Shown here: positions 11,600 through 23,731 of the stretch, piece after piece
How the letters are laid out: the number at the start of each line of letters is the position of its first letter
Position numbering within the stretch: the stretch's first letter is position 1
NCBI GenBank assembly: GCA_035079385.1
Contig: JAVHKY010000082.1
Span: forward strand, 434,001 to 498,000
Source: Aspidiotus rigidus
Lineage: Eukaryota > Arthropoda > Insecta > Hemiptera > Diaspididae
Direction of reading: 5' to 3'
DNA length: 64,000 nucleotides
The notes under the pieces: model-generated
Seen by the model: the letters and a program-made list of their open reading frames with translations, nothing else
What the model was told of the DNA's origin: nothing
Database searches by the model: none
Program-made: the position numbers and the translations under genes

Positions 11600-11990
11600 A
11601 TTCAAAACACCGATAAAACCAAATGCCTTGGAGTAATTACCGATACAAATCTGAATTGGAAAGAACACTTTAAAATCACAGCCACAAAATTGCTAAAACC
11701 CATCTACCTAGCCTCTCAAGTCAGAAACCTAATCTCAAACAATACAAAGAGAATCCTTTACATGACACTCATACAATCCAAAATACAATATGGGATCGCA
11801 GTTTTGGGGGGCCGCATACAAATCAAATATTAAATTAATAACAAAATAAAACCAAAAAAAAATTCCTCAAAATTTTGTACAAAAAACCACGAACCAACCA
11901 AACGGAACAACTATTTCGACAATTTGAAATACCTACCAACAATTAACGAGCTACCCAAAATAAATACGAATGCTGAGAAAAGTAACTACC
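11600..11990 (+). pseudogene. Non-LTR retrotransposon RT fragment (thumb region)
   Basis: The frame from 11489 contains TKCLGVITDTNLNWKEH, the KYLGVxxDxxLxWxxH motif that follows the catalytic FADD box in Jockey and CR1-type reverse transcriptases. It is followed by LASQVRNLIS and SKIQYGIAVLGG (the YGxxxWG motif). A shift near 11810 moves the reading to another phase, which continues as a degraded C-terminal segment to about 11990. No catalytic motif remains. Fragment only. Confidence 0.65.
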
Positions 11991-12755
11991 TATACCAGGG
12001 TGTATTCTGTATTGAACTACAGTACAACAAGCTAACTTGTTGTATATTCAATAGAGAGTAAATGTAATCTGTAGATAATCGTTATCAGTCAGTAGTAAAT
12101 AAAGCGCTTGTATGTATAGACGTGCTTAATTCATAACATAACTGGAGAAGAAAAAGAAAAAATAACAACAGCCAATCTAAAAAAATATTAGAAGACGATA
12201 CGTAACTTGATATTAATAACGAAAAGGGAACGCACTTGAAATAGCAACAATGACAGACGAAAACAGACAGCAACTGAAATTATAAAATATGTATATGCAA
12301 TAGAATTTTTTTTTCACCTAGGTACTAAACTAAACATTATTCATAAATTGCAAAAATTCAAAACCCTGCAGTAACGAGCCTCGCTCAGTGGCATGGGGAA
12401 ATGAAGTACAATCATCCATCATTCATTCATCTGGCAATTTTATAAATTTAGAAACCGCATTGCCGATTTCATAAACTCGGTAAAAAGTCTCCTGATTTTA
12501 TAAAATTGGCAATTTGACAAATTCGGCGTAACATAAACATATATAATTATATTGATAAGGTCATGGCTGCTTCAGCAAGTATCTTTACGAGAAGTTATAG
12601 AAAGTTGAGCAGACAATGTAGCGGAGAACACGATCTAACACAAGCGATTCACGCGTCATTCCGACCGTGTTACTATTCCGCATGAAATGAATAGGTACAC
12701 AAAAGATGATAATTTCTATTCTTAAAAGCTCCATTAGAATTATGATTTTTATAAC
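11990..12755. other. Unassigned non-coding sequence
   Basis: Nothing recognised between the RT fragment and the dispersed repeat at 12759. Confidence 0.45.
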
Positions 12756-12758
12756 TAT

Positions 12759-14160
<1,402 letters not shown>

Positions 14161-14426
14161 ATGTTGAGATAGAACAGAACCATCGCGAAATTTCTTCTGG
14201 TATACTTTCATCATTCTAACGCCGGAAAAGACGGTCTGCTGTTTGATACCGGCTTCGTGCAAGCGTTAGCAATAACAGGTTATTTCTACCATTGCATTGT
14301 GTTATCTGTTGACGTCACTGAGCCGATCAAACCGTACTCGCATCAGCAACAAAGCGACAATCCAAAAATGAAGATTACAGGCGGTACCAAAAAGCTCGAA
14401 CGTGCTTGAGCGAGAGACGGAGACTG

Positions 14427-14797
14427 CCGTACAAAGTAGAACGGACGTATATGCGAAAACAACGATCACGGAAAAGTATCAAAAAGAATTTAAAAATGTA
14501 TTCAAAAGATATTAAGATCGCATAAGTTGCTCACTCATAGCAATTTTCAACGCAGAATTCGATAATTCTAATAATTTTCTTCAATGAGTGCTCAATCTTC
14601 AGATACAGTACATTTTTTCACCTCGCGATGCATATACGTCCAAAAAAGGACGTATATGCATTGATATGCAATCGACTGTGATAGTAGTGGTATGTGAATA
14701 CGAAGCTTCGTTGCCAACACACATACAGCCATTGATCCGAACGCCTCGTCTCGGTGATCGTTGTTTTCGCATATACGTCCGTTCTACTTTGTACCGC
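14427..14797. repeat. Foldback element with about 41-bp inverted ends
   Basis: GTACAAAGTAGAACGGACG at about 14429 and its continuation through ATATGCG...GATCAC is repeated in inverted orientation at about 14755-14797. A perfect inner palindrome (ATACGTCC and GGACGTAT arms around AAAAAA) lies at about 14631-14658. The total length of about 370 bases and the lack of coding fit a small non-autonomous foldback or MITE. Target duplication not resolved. Confidence 0.55.
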
Positions 14798-14843
14798 AGG
14801 AGAGCTGTAAATCTGGTTCAGTGTCGTGAAGACGAGACCCCTA

Positions 14844-15069
14844 TGTTAAGATAAATTATACTATACTGCAGCGACTCTACCGGCTGAGGAAGAAGAAGAA
14901 AAAAAAGGAAAATTGTTACCATTTGTAATCTGTGATAATGAAATGAATGTCTATGTTACAAAGAAAAATGTTTGATGTATGTCTTTGTGTGAACTTAAAA
15001 CTTTAAATCAAAATTGTATGGTTGGTCCTCGGAATAAAAAATTGAAAACTTGTGAAAATCAACTTAACA
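14844..15069 (+). repeat. 5' LTR of the BEL/Pao element
   Basis: 226 bp, TGTTAAG...CTTAACA. Carries a short AAGAAGAAGAAG-rich part and an AATAAA signal near its 3' side (about 15034). Confidence 0.9.
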
Positions 15070-15172
15070 TTTGGTCCTCCGCCGGATATGGTTTATTGAC
15101 CAGTCTACGGATAAAAAGTGAAACTATTTTTCTTAAACTATGGAACAAATATTTTAATCATCGAAAAAGTGC

Positions 15173-15934
15173 GTGTCATTCTTTGTCTGCTGCCTTATCA
15201 TCGCAACCATTGAAGCACTACAACGTTCGTATCGACCCAAAAAACGAGAACTCGTCAACTTGAAAGAAATGGTAAGCAAGCTAGATTTAATGACTAAACC
15301 AATCCTTGATCGTGAAGAAACGAATATGCTAGAAAACATGATTTCAAACTTTAAAATTGCTTTGAACCTTTATAAGGCGACAGTCTCAAACATGCTTGAT
15401 ATTTTGGAAGATGCAACTGACGAGGATGAAGAATCCAATCAACAACATACGCAACTTAATAACGAAATGAAAGAATTTACAAATTTTTATTTTAAAGCTG
15501 AAGCTAAAGCTCGTTCTCAAAGAGAAAAACTGACTGCTCCTACGGCAGGAACTTCTGGAGCTGCATTATCTTTGAATGTTACAACAAACGAAACCTTATT
15601 AGCTGCTCCTAAACTTGAAAACTTGACAGTGCCTATTTTTGATGGCAACATTTTGAATTTTCATAATTTTCGTGCGTTATTTGAAAATCTAATTCATAAA
15701 CAAACAGATATTAAAAATGTACTCAAGTTGCATTACTTGAACAAAGCTTTAGAAAAAAATACAATTAAAGATATTCTGCGCGACTTCCCTTTAGATGATA
15801 ACGGATACATGGAAGCGTGGGAATTTCTAGTTAATCGATATGAAAATAAACGTATGGTAATAAAAACATATTTTAAGAAATTAATGAGTGTAGAACAAAC
15901 AAAAAATACGACTCAACTAGACTCAACTAGGTAG
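15173..15934 (+). pseudogene. BEL/Pao Gag, N-terminal part
   Basis: The frame encodes the DUF1759-type Gag region of BEL elements. It has a helical N-terminal segment (LDLMTKPIL, MLDILEDATDEDEE), then LPKL-like PKLENLTVPIFDGN at about residues 150-163 and FHNFRALFENLIHK, the conserved PxFDGxxxxWxxFxxxF block. Gag assembles the particle that packages the element RNA. The frame ends at a stop just after a 10-base direct duplication (ACTCAACTAG twice, about 15911-15930). The coding sense continues in a different phase after 15935. The true start may lie upstream, since the ATG at 15173 is in an unusual hydrophobic context. Confidence 0.8.
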
Positions 15935-16693
15935 TTTACTCGATTAAATTGATGTGATAACGCGCGGACTCCGCGCTAATAAATTACAAATTGACCCAAC
16001 ATTTTCAGCGTTTATATATGCTACTGGGTGTCCACAAAACTTGATTATCGAACTAGTTATGAATGGGAAAATTCAATAGATACCATAGATGAATACCCGT
16101 TGTACGAAAAATTGGAAAAATTTCTGCATAAGAGAGTGTTTGCAGCAGATGAGCAACAGCAGATGGTTAAATATCCTAGTTATGCAAGTAAACCTACATT
16201 CAAAAAAGACTTTCATGAAAACAAGAACGAAAAAAGAACTTTAGCTACTACTACAGCACCGAAAATAAAATGTGTCGTCTGTAAAGATTCTCACTTTCTG
16301 AATAATTGTCCGGCCGCGTTCCTGTCTAAAACTCCGATGGACAGATATCAGATAGTATACAACAATAAACTCTGTATGAAATGTTTCAACCCATTTCACA
16401 TTGCAAAAAATTGCCCACGGTATAATTGTAAAAATTGTAATGGAAGACATAATACTTTATTGCACCGTGATCAACAGCCAGAAAAGAAAATAAGCAATGA
16501 TGATAATATCGAGAAAATTGATTGTGAAATTAGTACTCTTAAAACTTCTTGTGCTGCAGTTTCTCACAGTCAAAAACAGGTCTTCCTTTCTACAGCTGTG
16601 GTGTTTTTAGATTTTAACTCCAAAATCATACCAATACGAGTGTTAATTGATGGATGGATCAGAAGCTACAATAGTATGTCAATCACTTGTTAA
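15935..16693 (+). pseudogene. BEL/Pao Gag zinc-knuckle region and start of the protease
   Basis: After a broken stretch (15935-16027) the frame resumes at 16028. Three knuckles follow one another: CVVCKDSHFLNNC (C-x2-C-x3-H-x4-C), CMKCFNPFHIAKNC (C-x2-C-x4-H-x4-C) and a CKNCNGRHNTLLH half (C-x2-C-x3-H-x4-H). This triple arrangement is typical of BEL/Pao Gag-Pol. At the end the protease begins with the strand IPIRVLID, where the catalytic Asp lies. A one-base insertion near 16655 then throws the frame, so the rest of the protease is out of phase and a stop follows. The first MITE lies 3 bases beyond. Confidence 0.85.
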
Positions 16694-16695
16694 TA

Positions 16696-16919
16696 CACGG
16701 AGAAAAAACTATAGTAAATTTGACTAAGAACATAGTAAAGCCGGTCCAGTCACGATTTTTTAGTAAAAACAATTGAGCAATTTCAGTAATATTTAGTTTT
16801 ATTCACTACTTTTTCTTGTAAGTATAACTATATTTTTCAGTCGTTATAACCATAATCTTTGACTGGACCGGCTTTACTATGTTTTTTAGTTAAAAGTACC
16901 ACCAAAATTTTTCTCAGTC
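16696..16919. mobile_element. 224-bp MITE, copy 1, inserted in the BEL protease
   Basis: Starts CACGGAGAAAAAAC, ends TTTTTCTCAGTC. The ends are imperfect inverted repeats about 56 bases long, best seen in the inner CATAGTAAAGCCGGTCCAGT and its complement. TA is found on both sides, consistent with a 2-bp target duplication. Nearly identical to the copy at 17709. Confidence 0.8.
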
Positions 16920-17708
16920 TAAATTTGGTCTTATATATCAAGGCGTATGAGAAAAGCTACCAAGTTATTTGGTATTAATCCTGGATTTTTGTTACTAAAC
17001 CAGGAGGTTGAGTTAAAATTATGTTCAAGATATAACAGTTTCAAAATATCAGTGACTGCTGAAATAACAAATTATCTGCCCTACTCCGTTCCTAAATTAT
17101 CAATTGAAGAAGTTATGAAAAAGCATCCTAACCTCCAATATGGTGAAAGTGATATTCTTAATTACAATGAAATCGATGTTATTATTGGTGCAGAGTACGC
17201 TGAATTTGTTTGTGATGATGAAAGAATGTTTATTGGTTCTACCGCTTTACAAAAAACGAAATTTGGGTTTGTTCTTTCTGGATCTCGAGAAGTTTCTCAA
17301 GAATTTTATCAACAACGATTCGTAGGTTTTTCGCAATGTCAAGTTGATAATTTACTACAAAATTTTTGGAAGATTGAAGATTTACCGTCGAGTCCGAACC
17401 TGCCTGATGAAAACAACTTGGTAGAAACTCATTTTGAAAATACTTTCTCTAGAGCAGAAGATGGGAGGTTCGTTGTGCAGTTACCTAAAAAACCAAGCAT
17501 CAGTTCATTAAAGGGCCCATTCAATAAAGCTCGATGTATGTTGGTCCGCTCTGAGAGAAAACTTGACGCTGAAACGCGTTCTGAGTACGTAAAATTTATG
17601 AAAGAATATGAGTCGTTAAGACACATGCGAAAATTGTCCGCCAATGAAATTGAAAATGACGTGTCTTACTATATTCCACATTTAATGGTGAAAAAGTTGA
17701 ATAGTACA
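16920..17708 (+). pseudogene. BEL/Pao protease-RT linker region
   Basis: The frame from 16947 contains the segment between protease and RT typical of BEL pol: an IIGAEYAEFV block (the LIG.D.......  motif), FGFVLSGS (GWxxxG-type), FWKIEDL (the FWxxE motif, residues about 139-145) and FSRAEDGRFVVQLP (GRYxVxLPF-type). The RT start KLNS follows. FWxxE and GRYxVxLP are hallmarks of BEL/Pao. The open frame then runs into the second MITE, so its last 27 residues are MITE sequence. No catalytic residues fall in this part. Confidence 0.8.
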
Positions 17709-17932
17709 CACGGAGAAAAAACTATAGTAAATTTGACTAAGAACATAGTAAAGCCGGTCCAGTCACGATTTTTTAGTAAAAACAACTGAGCAATTTCAGT
17801 AATATTTAGTTTTATTCACTACTTTTTCTCGTAAGTATAACTATATTTTTCAATCGTTATAACCATAATCTTCGACTGGACCGGCTTTACTATGTTTTTT
17901 AGTTAAAAGTACCACCAAAATTTTTCTCAGTG
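17709..17932. mobile_element. 224-bp MITE, copy 2, inserted in the BEL reverse transcriptase
   Basis: Same element and orientation as 16696-16919, with only a handful of substitutions. Starts CACGGAG, ends CTCAGTG, flanked by CA on both sides. Removing the element with one CA leaves an uninterrupted RT-like frame across the junction, which supports the boundaries. Confidence 0.85.
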
Positions 17933-19398
17933 CAACGTCCGCTTATCGCGTCGTATTTAATGCATCCTCTGCGGATGAATCTGGAGCTTCACTTAACGAT
18001 CACTTATACGTGGGTCCTACTCTTCAACAAGAAATTTTTGATACTGCTATAAAGTTTAGAGATTACTGGGTGGCATTCTGCGCTGATTTAACTAAAATGT
18101 ATCGTCAAGTTTGGATTCATATAGATGATCAAAAATTTCAACGAATTCTATGGAGAGAAAATATTAATGCTGAAATAAATTGTTATGAATTGAAGACGGT
18201 GACGTACGGCACGGCTCCCGCCTCTTATTTAGCCACTAAATGTTTACAAATGTTAGGGAAGGAATTACGTGAAACAAATCCTGAGGCAGCTAACGTTATT
18301 TGTAATAATTTTTATATGGATGATCTACTAGCTGGTGGTGAAACATTGGAAGAAGCTGTCAGGATACAAAAGGCTGTTCATGAGCAATTATTGACTGGCG
18401 GAATGAGTCTTCGTAAATATCAATCTAACTCTGTCGAATTTCTTCAACTGATAGAACCAGAATTAATTCAAAGCTTGAACACCCGTCCTGGAGCTGAATC
18501 GTTCATCTACCTATCTACCTAATTGGACTTATTTGGTGTCCGAAATCGGATGTGCTTAGTGTTGTTCTTAATCATGAATCGTTACCTACAAAAATTACTA
18601 AACGAGTGCTTTTGTCAGATATTGCACGAATATATGATGTGTTTGGTACACTTTCTATCACCTGTCACCATCCGCGCTAAATTGTTAATGCAAAATTTGT
18701 GGCTAGAAAGTTTAAAATGGGACGATCCCGTGAGTGAAAATTTATCGATTGAATTTTTAAACTATCGACGCGAGCTCAGTGTGCTACGTGATTACAGTGT
18801 TCCGCGTTGTTATTATAAATTGAATCTTATAAAGCACAAACAACTCGTTGGATTTTGTGACGCTTCTAGTAAAGCTTATTGCGCGGTCGTGTACATGTGT
18901 TACGAGGACTTTTCTGATAATATACACATGTCTTTTATGTGTTCTAAAACTCGTGTAGCTCCTCTTAAACCTCTCACTATTCCAAAATTAGAACTACAAG
19001 GAGCAAAGGTGCTAGCTGAAATTCTGAATAGGATTTCATCCAATCTTAAAATCACAAAAGTTTTTGCCTTTTCTGATTCAACTATCGTCTTAAGTTGGAT
19101 TCGTATGGACGTAATTAAATTGAAAGAATTTGTATCAAATCGAGTTAAAAGAATCAAAACTTTGACTAATGTAAATAATTGGTTCCATATTTCAACCCAC
19201 GACAATCCCGCAGACTTGGGTACTCGTGGTATTTCTGCTGAAAATTTTATGGAAAGTAATTTGTGGAAATTTGGACCTTCTAATCTCGACAAATATCTTA
19301 AAGTAAATTTTAAAATTGAAGAAGAGGTCCCCCCTGAGATGCGGAAAAATAGAATTGTAGTTTTTTCAGCTTTAGTTGATGTACCTATCACTTATTGA
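17933..19398 (+). pseudogene. BEL/Pao reverse transcriptase and RNase H
   Basis: RT signatures run from YRVVFNAS at 17941 through FCADLTKMYRQV (motif A, catalytic Asp) and YGTAPASYLATKCL (motif B) to NNFYMDDLLAGG at about 18305-18340 (catalytic YMDD). The frame is open to a stop at 18520-18522. A shift follows within about 130 bases, and the C-terminal RT resumes at LSPVTIRAKLLMQ. RNase H has GFCDASSKAYCAVVY, LELQGAKVLAEIL and FSDSTIVLSWI, which give the Asp, Glu and Asp of the active site, and ends HNPADxxTRG-like DNPADLGTRG. All catalytic residues I can see are present, but the stop and the frameshift break the chain. Confidence 0.88.
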
Positions 19399-20852
19399 GA
19401 AATTTTCATCGTATAACAAAATGATTAACGTAGCAGCTTATATTTTTCGTTTTTATAATAACATGAAGTCTAAAAAAGAGCACAGAGTCCACTCTGAGCA
19501 TTAACTGTTAAGGAAAGAGAAATTGCTCTGAACGCGTTAATCAAAGTATCTCAATTGAATATTTTTATGCCTCTGACGTAGCTTCCTTACAGAAAGAAAA
19601 ATTGAGTAAAAAAAGTTCGTTGAAATCATTAAATCCTTTCTTAAATGATAAAGGTATAATGCCTGTTGGAGGTCGATTAAAAAATACTAGTTTACCTTTT
19701 GAGTCAAAACACCCAATAATTTTATCCGCAAAGTGTACATTTATTCAAACGTTGGTAATATTCCTTCATCAAAAATATTTTCATTGTACCGGTAATAAAG
19801 GAATTATTATAACTTATATTCGTGAAAAATATTGGATTGTACTTGCAAAAAAAGTCATCCGAAATTGTGTATTTTGTAAACGTTTGAAGGGCGTTACAGG
19901 ACAACAAATCATGGGACAGCTTCCAGCTGTTCGAACTATGGCGATTCGAGCATTTTTGAATGTTGGAGTTGATTACACCGGTCATGTGAATATCAAATGC
20001 GTTAATCACCGATCTACTAAAACTAACAAGATGTACATTGCTGTCTTCGTGTGCCTGTCAACGCGTGCTGTTCATCTCAAACTTGTGTCTGACCTCTCTA
20101 CCGAAAAATTCCTCTACACCTTGCGTCGTTTCATTTCTCGCAGAGGAAAACCCGTAAAAATTTTAAGCGATAACGGCCGAAATTTTGTAGGAGCTGGAAA
20201 ACACCTTAATTTTGATCGTCAAAGTATTCAGAGTTGGTCTTCTAATGAAAATATCGAATGGGAATATATTACTCCCGCTGCACCTCACCAGGGAGGTTCA
20301 TGGGAGGCCGGAGTAAAGTCTGCCAAAAGTTTGCCTCTGCGAGTGACGAAAAACTGTGTGTTGAACGTAGAAGAAATGATGACCGTGCTCTGCGAAATTG
20401 AAGCCATCCTGAATTCGAGACCTATTTGTTACCAACGTTGTGATGATCAAACCGAAGAAATCATTACCCCTGCTCATTTTCTCTTGTTGGATACTCCATT
20501 GACAATTCCATTCGAAGATCCGGATGCTTCTAGTGGTTTGAAGTTAACTCGAAGATTGCGTCTGATGCGTTCTATAGTTCAATCGTTTTGGCGTACGTGG
20601 CGTTATACTTATCTAAATGAAATGCAGCGTCGAAATAAATGGCATGAAAGAACTCAAAACTTGATGGTCGATGATGTAGTATTAATAAAGGACGATAATG
20701 TGAATGTAATAAATTGGCCTGTAGGTCGTATTGTAAAAGTTGTAAAAGATACTGATGATATTGCGCGAAATTTTGAAATTAGAACTGCCAATGGCAAATT
20801 TACTCGAAACTTGACCAAAATTGTTAAACTTGTTAGTGCTGATTCTTGTTAG
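19399..20852 (+). pseudogene. BEL/Pao integrase
   Basis: From 19602 a 416-codon frame holds the integrase. An H2C2 zinc finger has His in HQKYFHCTGNKG and Cys in CVFCKRLKG. The DDE core has Asp in VGVDYTGH, Asp in LSDNGRNFVG and Glu in HQGGSWEAGVKSA. The C-terminal DUF5641-type segment (FWRTWRYTYL, VVLIKDDNV, WPVGRIVKV) is typical of BEL. The stretch 19399-19601 that should link RNase H to integrase has several stops in every frame. This integrase piece is otherwise uninterrupted. It ends 37 bases before the right LTR. Integrase joins the element cDNA to chromosomal DNA. Confidence 0.88.
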
Positions 20853-20889
20853 TGCTGATGAATAGTAATTCCTCAGCTGGGGGAGTAAA

Positions 20890-21117
20890 TGTCAAGATAA
20901 ATTATACTATACTGCAGCGACTTTACCGGCTGAGGAAGAAGAAGAAAAAAAAAAGAAAATTATTACCATTTGTAATCTGTGATAATGAAATGAATGTCTA
21001 TGTTACAAAGAAAAATGTTTGATGTATGTCTTTGTGTGAACTTAAAACTTTAAATCAAAATTGTATGGTTGGTCCTCCGGAATAAAAAATTGAAAACTTG
21101 TGAAAATTAACTTAACA
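20890..21117 (+). repeat. 3' LTR of the BEL/Pao element
   Basis: 228 bp, TGTCAAG...CTTAACA, preceded by the purine tract GGGGGAGTAAA and followed by the target duplicate CCCTA. Confidence 0.9.
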
Positions 21118-21420
21118 CCCTATCTCACGTATACCTACAAAGAAAGTATATGTACGATGAAATGGAAGCGTGATTTCGTCACGGTCACTAATTTGGTCAC
21201 TCTAGGAAGTGGAAATGTAGGGAAGTATATATGCTCAACATGTAATGAGAAGTTCGACTATGGACACATTATGTGAGAAATTAAGCGAGGTGTATTCAGA
21301 AAAAATGGGGTAGTGTGATTCTGCAAAAACTCAGACTAAATGAAGATTGTAATGAAGCTTTTAGTTAGATTCCTATTATTCGAAAAATGTATGGAATCCT
21401 CCAACGTACGAATTATAGTT

Positions 21421-21600
21421 GAGAAATAAAGTGAAAAAGCACGAATGTAACAAAATTTTATTACAGAGCCGGTACAGGATAATGAGTGTACAATACGACA
21501 ACGTTAGTCTACACGCAACCGGTTTCGAACGGATTTAAGCCGATCATCATCAGGTCTACCGGTCGCGCAGAGCAAATTCCGAAGCTTCACTATAAGAGAC
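21421..21600 (-). mobile_element. PLE 3' end with hammerhead-like motif
   Basis: The minus strand carries a hammerhead-like block (21554-21514), followed by a tail with CTCTGTAATAAAATTTTGTTAC. Its order and words match the 3' end of the near full-length PLE at 62.25-62.38 kb. No endonuclease coding part is attached, so this is an isolated 3' end of the same subfamily. Confidence 0.6.
21514..21554 (-). ncRNA. Hammerhead-ribozyme-like motif (PLE type)
   Basis: Minus strand: CTGATGA at 21553-21547, then a stem II made of CGG and CCG around a loop, GAA at 21526-21524, the palindrome ACCGGT at 21523-21518 and T at the predicted cleavage position. The core nucleotides are intact. One extra T lies between the core and stem II. 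Stem I pairing next to the core is poor, so activity is uncertain. Confidence 0.45.
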
Positions 21601-21798
21601 AACCGTCTCGTCGAACTCTCAGAGTTATTACCACTCATATCCCATAACCAATTCTTCATATCATGTTATAGTCGAATTGTAATAGTTGAAGTCTTTGTAA
21701 TATAAAAATGTTAAAAATCGTTTCTGGATTCGCTCCAGCATTTGAATTTGCTGATCAGTTGTTAAATGCCAGATAACGTCAGCAAAGTCCAAACTGTA

Positions 21799-21900
21799 TT
21801 GAGTTTATATCATTTGATGTCATTACTATGTTCACCAACATTCCTATCGACTTAGTTATTAATACAGTACATCATAATTATATTGAAAAAAAATGGCGGG
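21799..21900 (+). pseudogene. PLE reverse transcriptase scrap (motif A)
   Basis: The plus strand reads EFISFDVITMFTNIPIDLVI, the SFDVxSLFTNIP motif A of PLE reverse transcriptases with its catalytic Asp. About 33 codons are recognisable, ending at KKW. It lies in opposite orientation to the 3' ends on either side, so at least three separate PLE pieces are jumbled in 21.4-22.6 kb. Confidence 0.65.
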
Positions 21901-22029
21901 TTCCTCAACGAAGTTAAACAAGGAAAGGAATGCAGGGAACCTGTTCGATGGACAGAATTAGTTTTGATAATCAGAATTGAATTTTATATTTGAATCTCGA
22001 AGAGTATAAATGTTTCTGAGTCCTCACTG

Positions 22030-22150
22030 ACTTATCATATGTAAGTATAACTCGAAATTTGAAATTTTCCCCAAGACCACCCTCCTATCATAAATTGCTC
22101 GGCAATCGAAATTTTTCCAAAAACCTCTCCTATCATATAATAATTCGGCG
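22030..22150. repeat. Short degenerate tandem repeat (CCTCCTATCATA-type units)
   Basis: Units of about 50-60 bases with the pattern CCTCYTATCATA, then AATT and GAAATTTT are repeated twice or three times. They resemble units at 32.28-32.6, 50.93-51.94 and 59.4-59.5 kb. Confidence 0.4.
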
Positions 22151-22429
22151 AAATTGTAGTCAAATATTTATACAAGTCAACACTTTTTCCCTTAAAAAAG
22201 TTGACATGATTTGTAAAGAACATATCTCCTTTCTCAGCCTGTGGACCTTTGTCTAACTTATAGCCGAATACTGTAGTTACATTTTCTTTATAATAGTGGA
22301 ATCTATTTGCAAACTGCGGGTCTCGCAATGGGCAGTCCTCTCCTCCCCCTAATTTTCGATGAATATTTTCAAGGCTTATAATATACACATAATAATATAA
22401 GGTTGATCGAGAAATACGTTGACTACAGT

Positions 22430-22560
22430 CTTTCATTGTTTAATAATGAAAAAGGGGTTTTTCAATTGTACAAATCTACGTTATTAGTTGCTTATACAAG
22501 AGTACTTTCAGGTGTTATCCCATCATCAGTTGTGTCGCAACTGTAAATCCCTTTTTCAAT
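22430..22560 (-). mobile_element. PLE 3' end carrying the best hammerhead candidate of the window
   Basis: This is an isolated 3' end on the minus strand: the hammerhead at 22541-22487, then a short tail with GTACAATTGAAAAACCCC. The phrase CTGATGATGGGATAACACC is of the kind found at many animal PLE 3' ends. No coding part is attached. Confidence 0.55.
22487..22541 (-). ncRNA. Type I hammerhead ribozyme candidate
   Basis: On the minus strand every core element is present. Stem I outer is GTTGC with GCAAC, then a small internal loop (GAC / ATAA), then stem I inner ACAA with TTGT. The core CTGATGA lies at 22529-22523. The weak stem II has two G-C pairs around a loop, GAA lies at 22509-22507, the palindrome AGTACT at 22506-22501, and C at the cleavage position (22500). 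The 3-bp stem III is self-complementary, as in PLE hammerheads proposed to work as dimers. Stem II is the weak point: its first pair would be U-U. Confidence 0.6.
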
Positions 22561-23691
22561 ATTAATGCTCTACGTACACCTCACTCACTCATTATGAGTT
22601 CCGATAATTGTTTAATAACTCTATACATTGCGTTGACAATGTTTCACTTCAATTCCAAATAATTCTATGGAAAGCGCGAACGTGAAATTATCGTACCTAT
22701 TTATTCGTAAATAAGCTCGTGATGGGCCAGCCAAAATGGAGGAATGAAAACTAGGACGATTATAAAAATTAGTGCATACGGCTTGAGCCTACATAGTATG
22801 AGTGGATTAACTCCACTTGTTGCGCTGCAGCATCACGGCCGAGGCTATAATGTGTACACGGTATGACGCAATACGTAGACTATACTACGTAATCTGCAAA
22901 CGAATATAGGTAATTATGAATTGTTAAAATATTTATAATCATTGATACCTATCATAATTATTATAGACGTATGTATGTATATTATGTATACCTAGTGCAC
23001 GCGGTGCATGTGAAGAAATACTCGTATTATGCAGTCCATATATAACTTATTATACTCGTAGGTATGTGTATTTTTACGCGCGCGTGATGCGTTTCAAATA
23101 TGCCTGCCGCATTACACGTTGCGTTTGGTCGACAAATTATTATCAAGATAATTTAGTACGCGCATAAACTTCTTCTTCATTCTTTCTTTTTCGTCGTGTT
23201 AGTGCTTATCTATTACGATAAGGATGACGTCCGTATAACGTGTCGGACGAGTCTCGTTCTTCTATTTCGTATATATACTGTATACCTATATTTTGCTTTC
23301 TTTTTGGTTCTTTTCTTTCACAGGTCGTTTTCGTGCTGAATATTATCATATTTTGATAATAAAAATGTATTACGAGGTACTCTTCAGATAAGAATTTTGA
23401 ATTTTTAAAAAGTACGAAATTCGATATTCTTTACACAAGTAAGTACCGTGTACTGAGGTACTCATATACAATAAAAAACATCATATCGTCATCCATACTA
23501 CGAGTACATTATACATATAGGTACTGTATTATGATGTTTCCTTCTGCACGCGTTTTATTATAATATGTATTTATAATACCTAATACGTAGCATATACACA
23601 AAGTATTATTATAGTAGGCATTAAAACTTCCATCAATACCTATTCTTCGTGCCTTTTCGCGGGTACAAAAAGAAAAAATTATTGCTGCGGT

Positions 23692-23731
<40 letters not shown>

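Larger units (their letters stand above)
14844..21117 (+). mobile_element. BEL/Pao LTR retrotransposon, complete but inactivated, with two nested MITEs
   Basis: Two LTRs (14844-15069 and 20890-21117) flank a pol in the BEL/Pao domain order: Gag with three zinc knuckles, protease, RT, RNase H, integrase. The LTRs start TGTTAAG or TGTCAAG and end CTTAACA. A perfect 5-bp duplication, CCCTA, flanks the element (14839-14843 and 21118-21122). The primer-binding site begins just inside the left LTR (TTTGGTCCTCC at 15070). A purine run GGGGGAG precedes the right LTR. The LTRs differ by about five substitutions and two small indels by eye, so the insertion is fairly recent. Several frameshifts and stops plus two MITE insertions inactivate it. 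I see no envelope-like ORF. It is 6,274 bp long, about 5.8 kb without the MITEs. Confidence 0.92.

Noticed and set aside
14979..15263. Open frame across the left LTR
   Set aside because: It lies mostly in the LTR and primer-binding region. The real Gag phase starts downstream.
17707..17789. C-terminal extension of the BEL linker frame (THGEKTIVNLTKN...)
   Set aside because: These residues are translated MITE sequence and not part of the BEL protein.
14844..21117. Endogenous retrovirus with envelope
   Set aside because: No open frame or remnant lies between integrase and the right LTR. Domain order and motifs are those of BEL/Pao.
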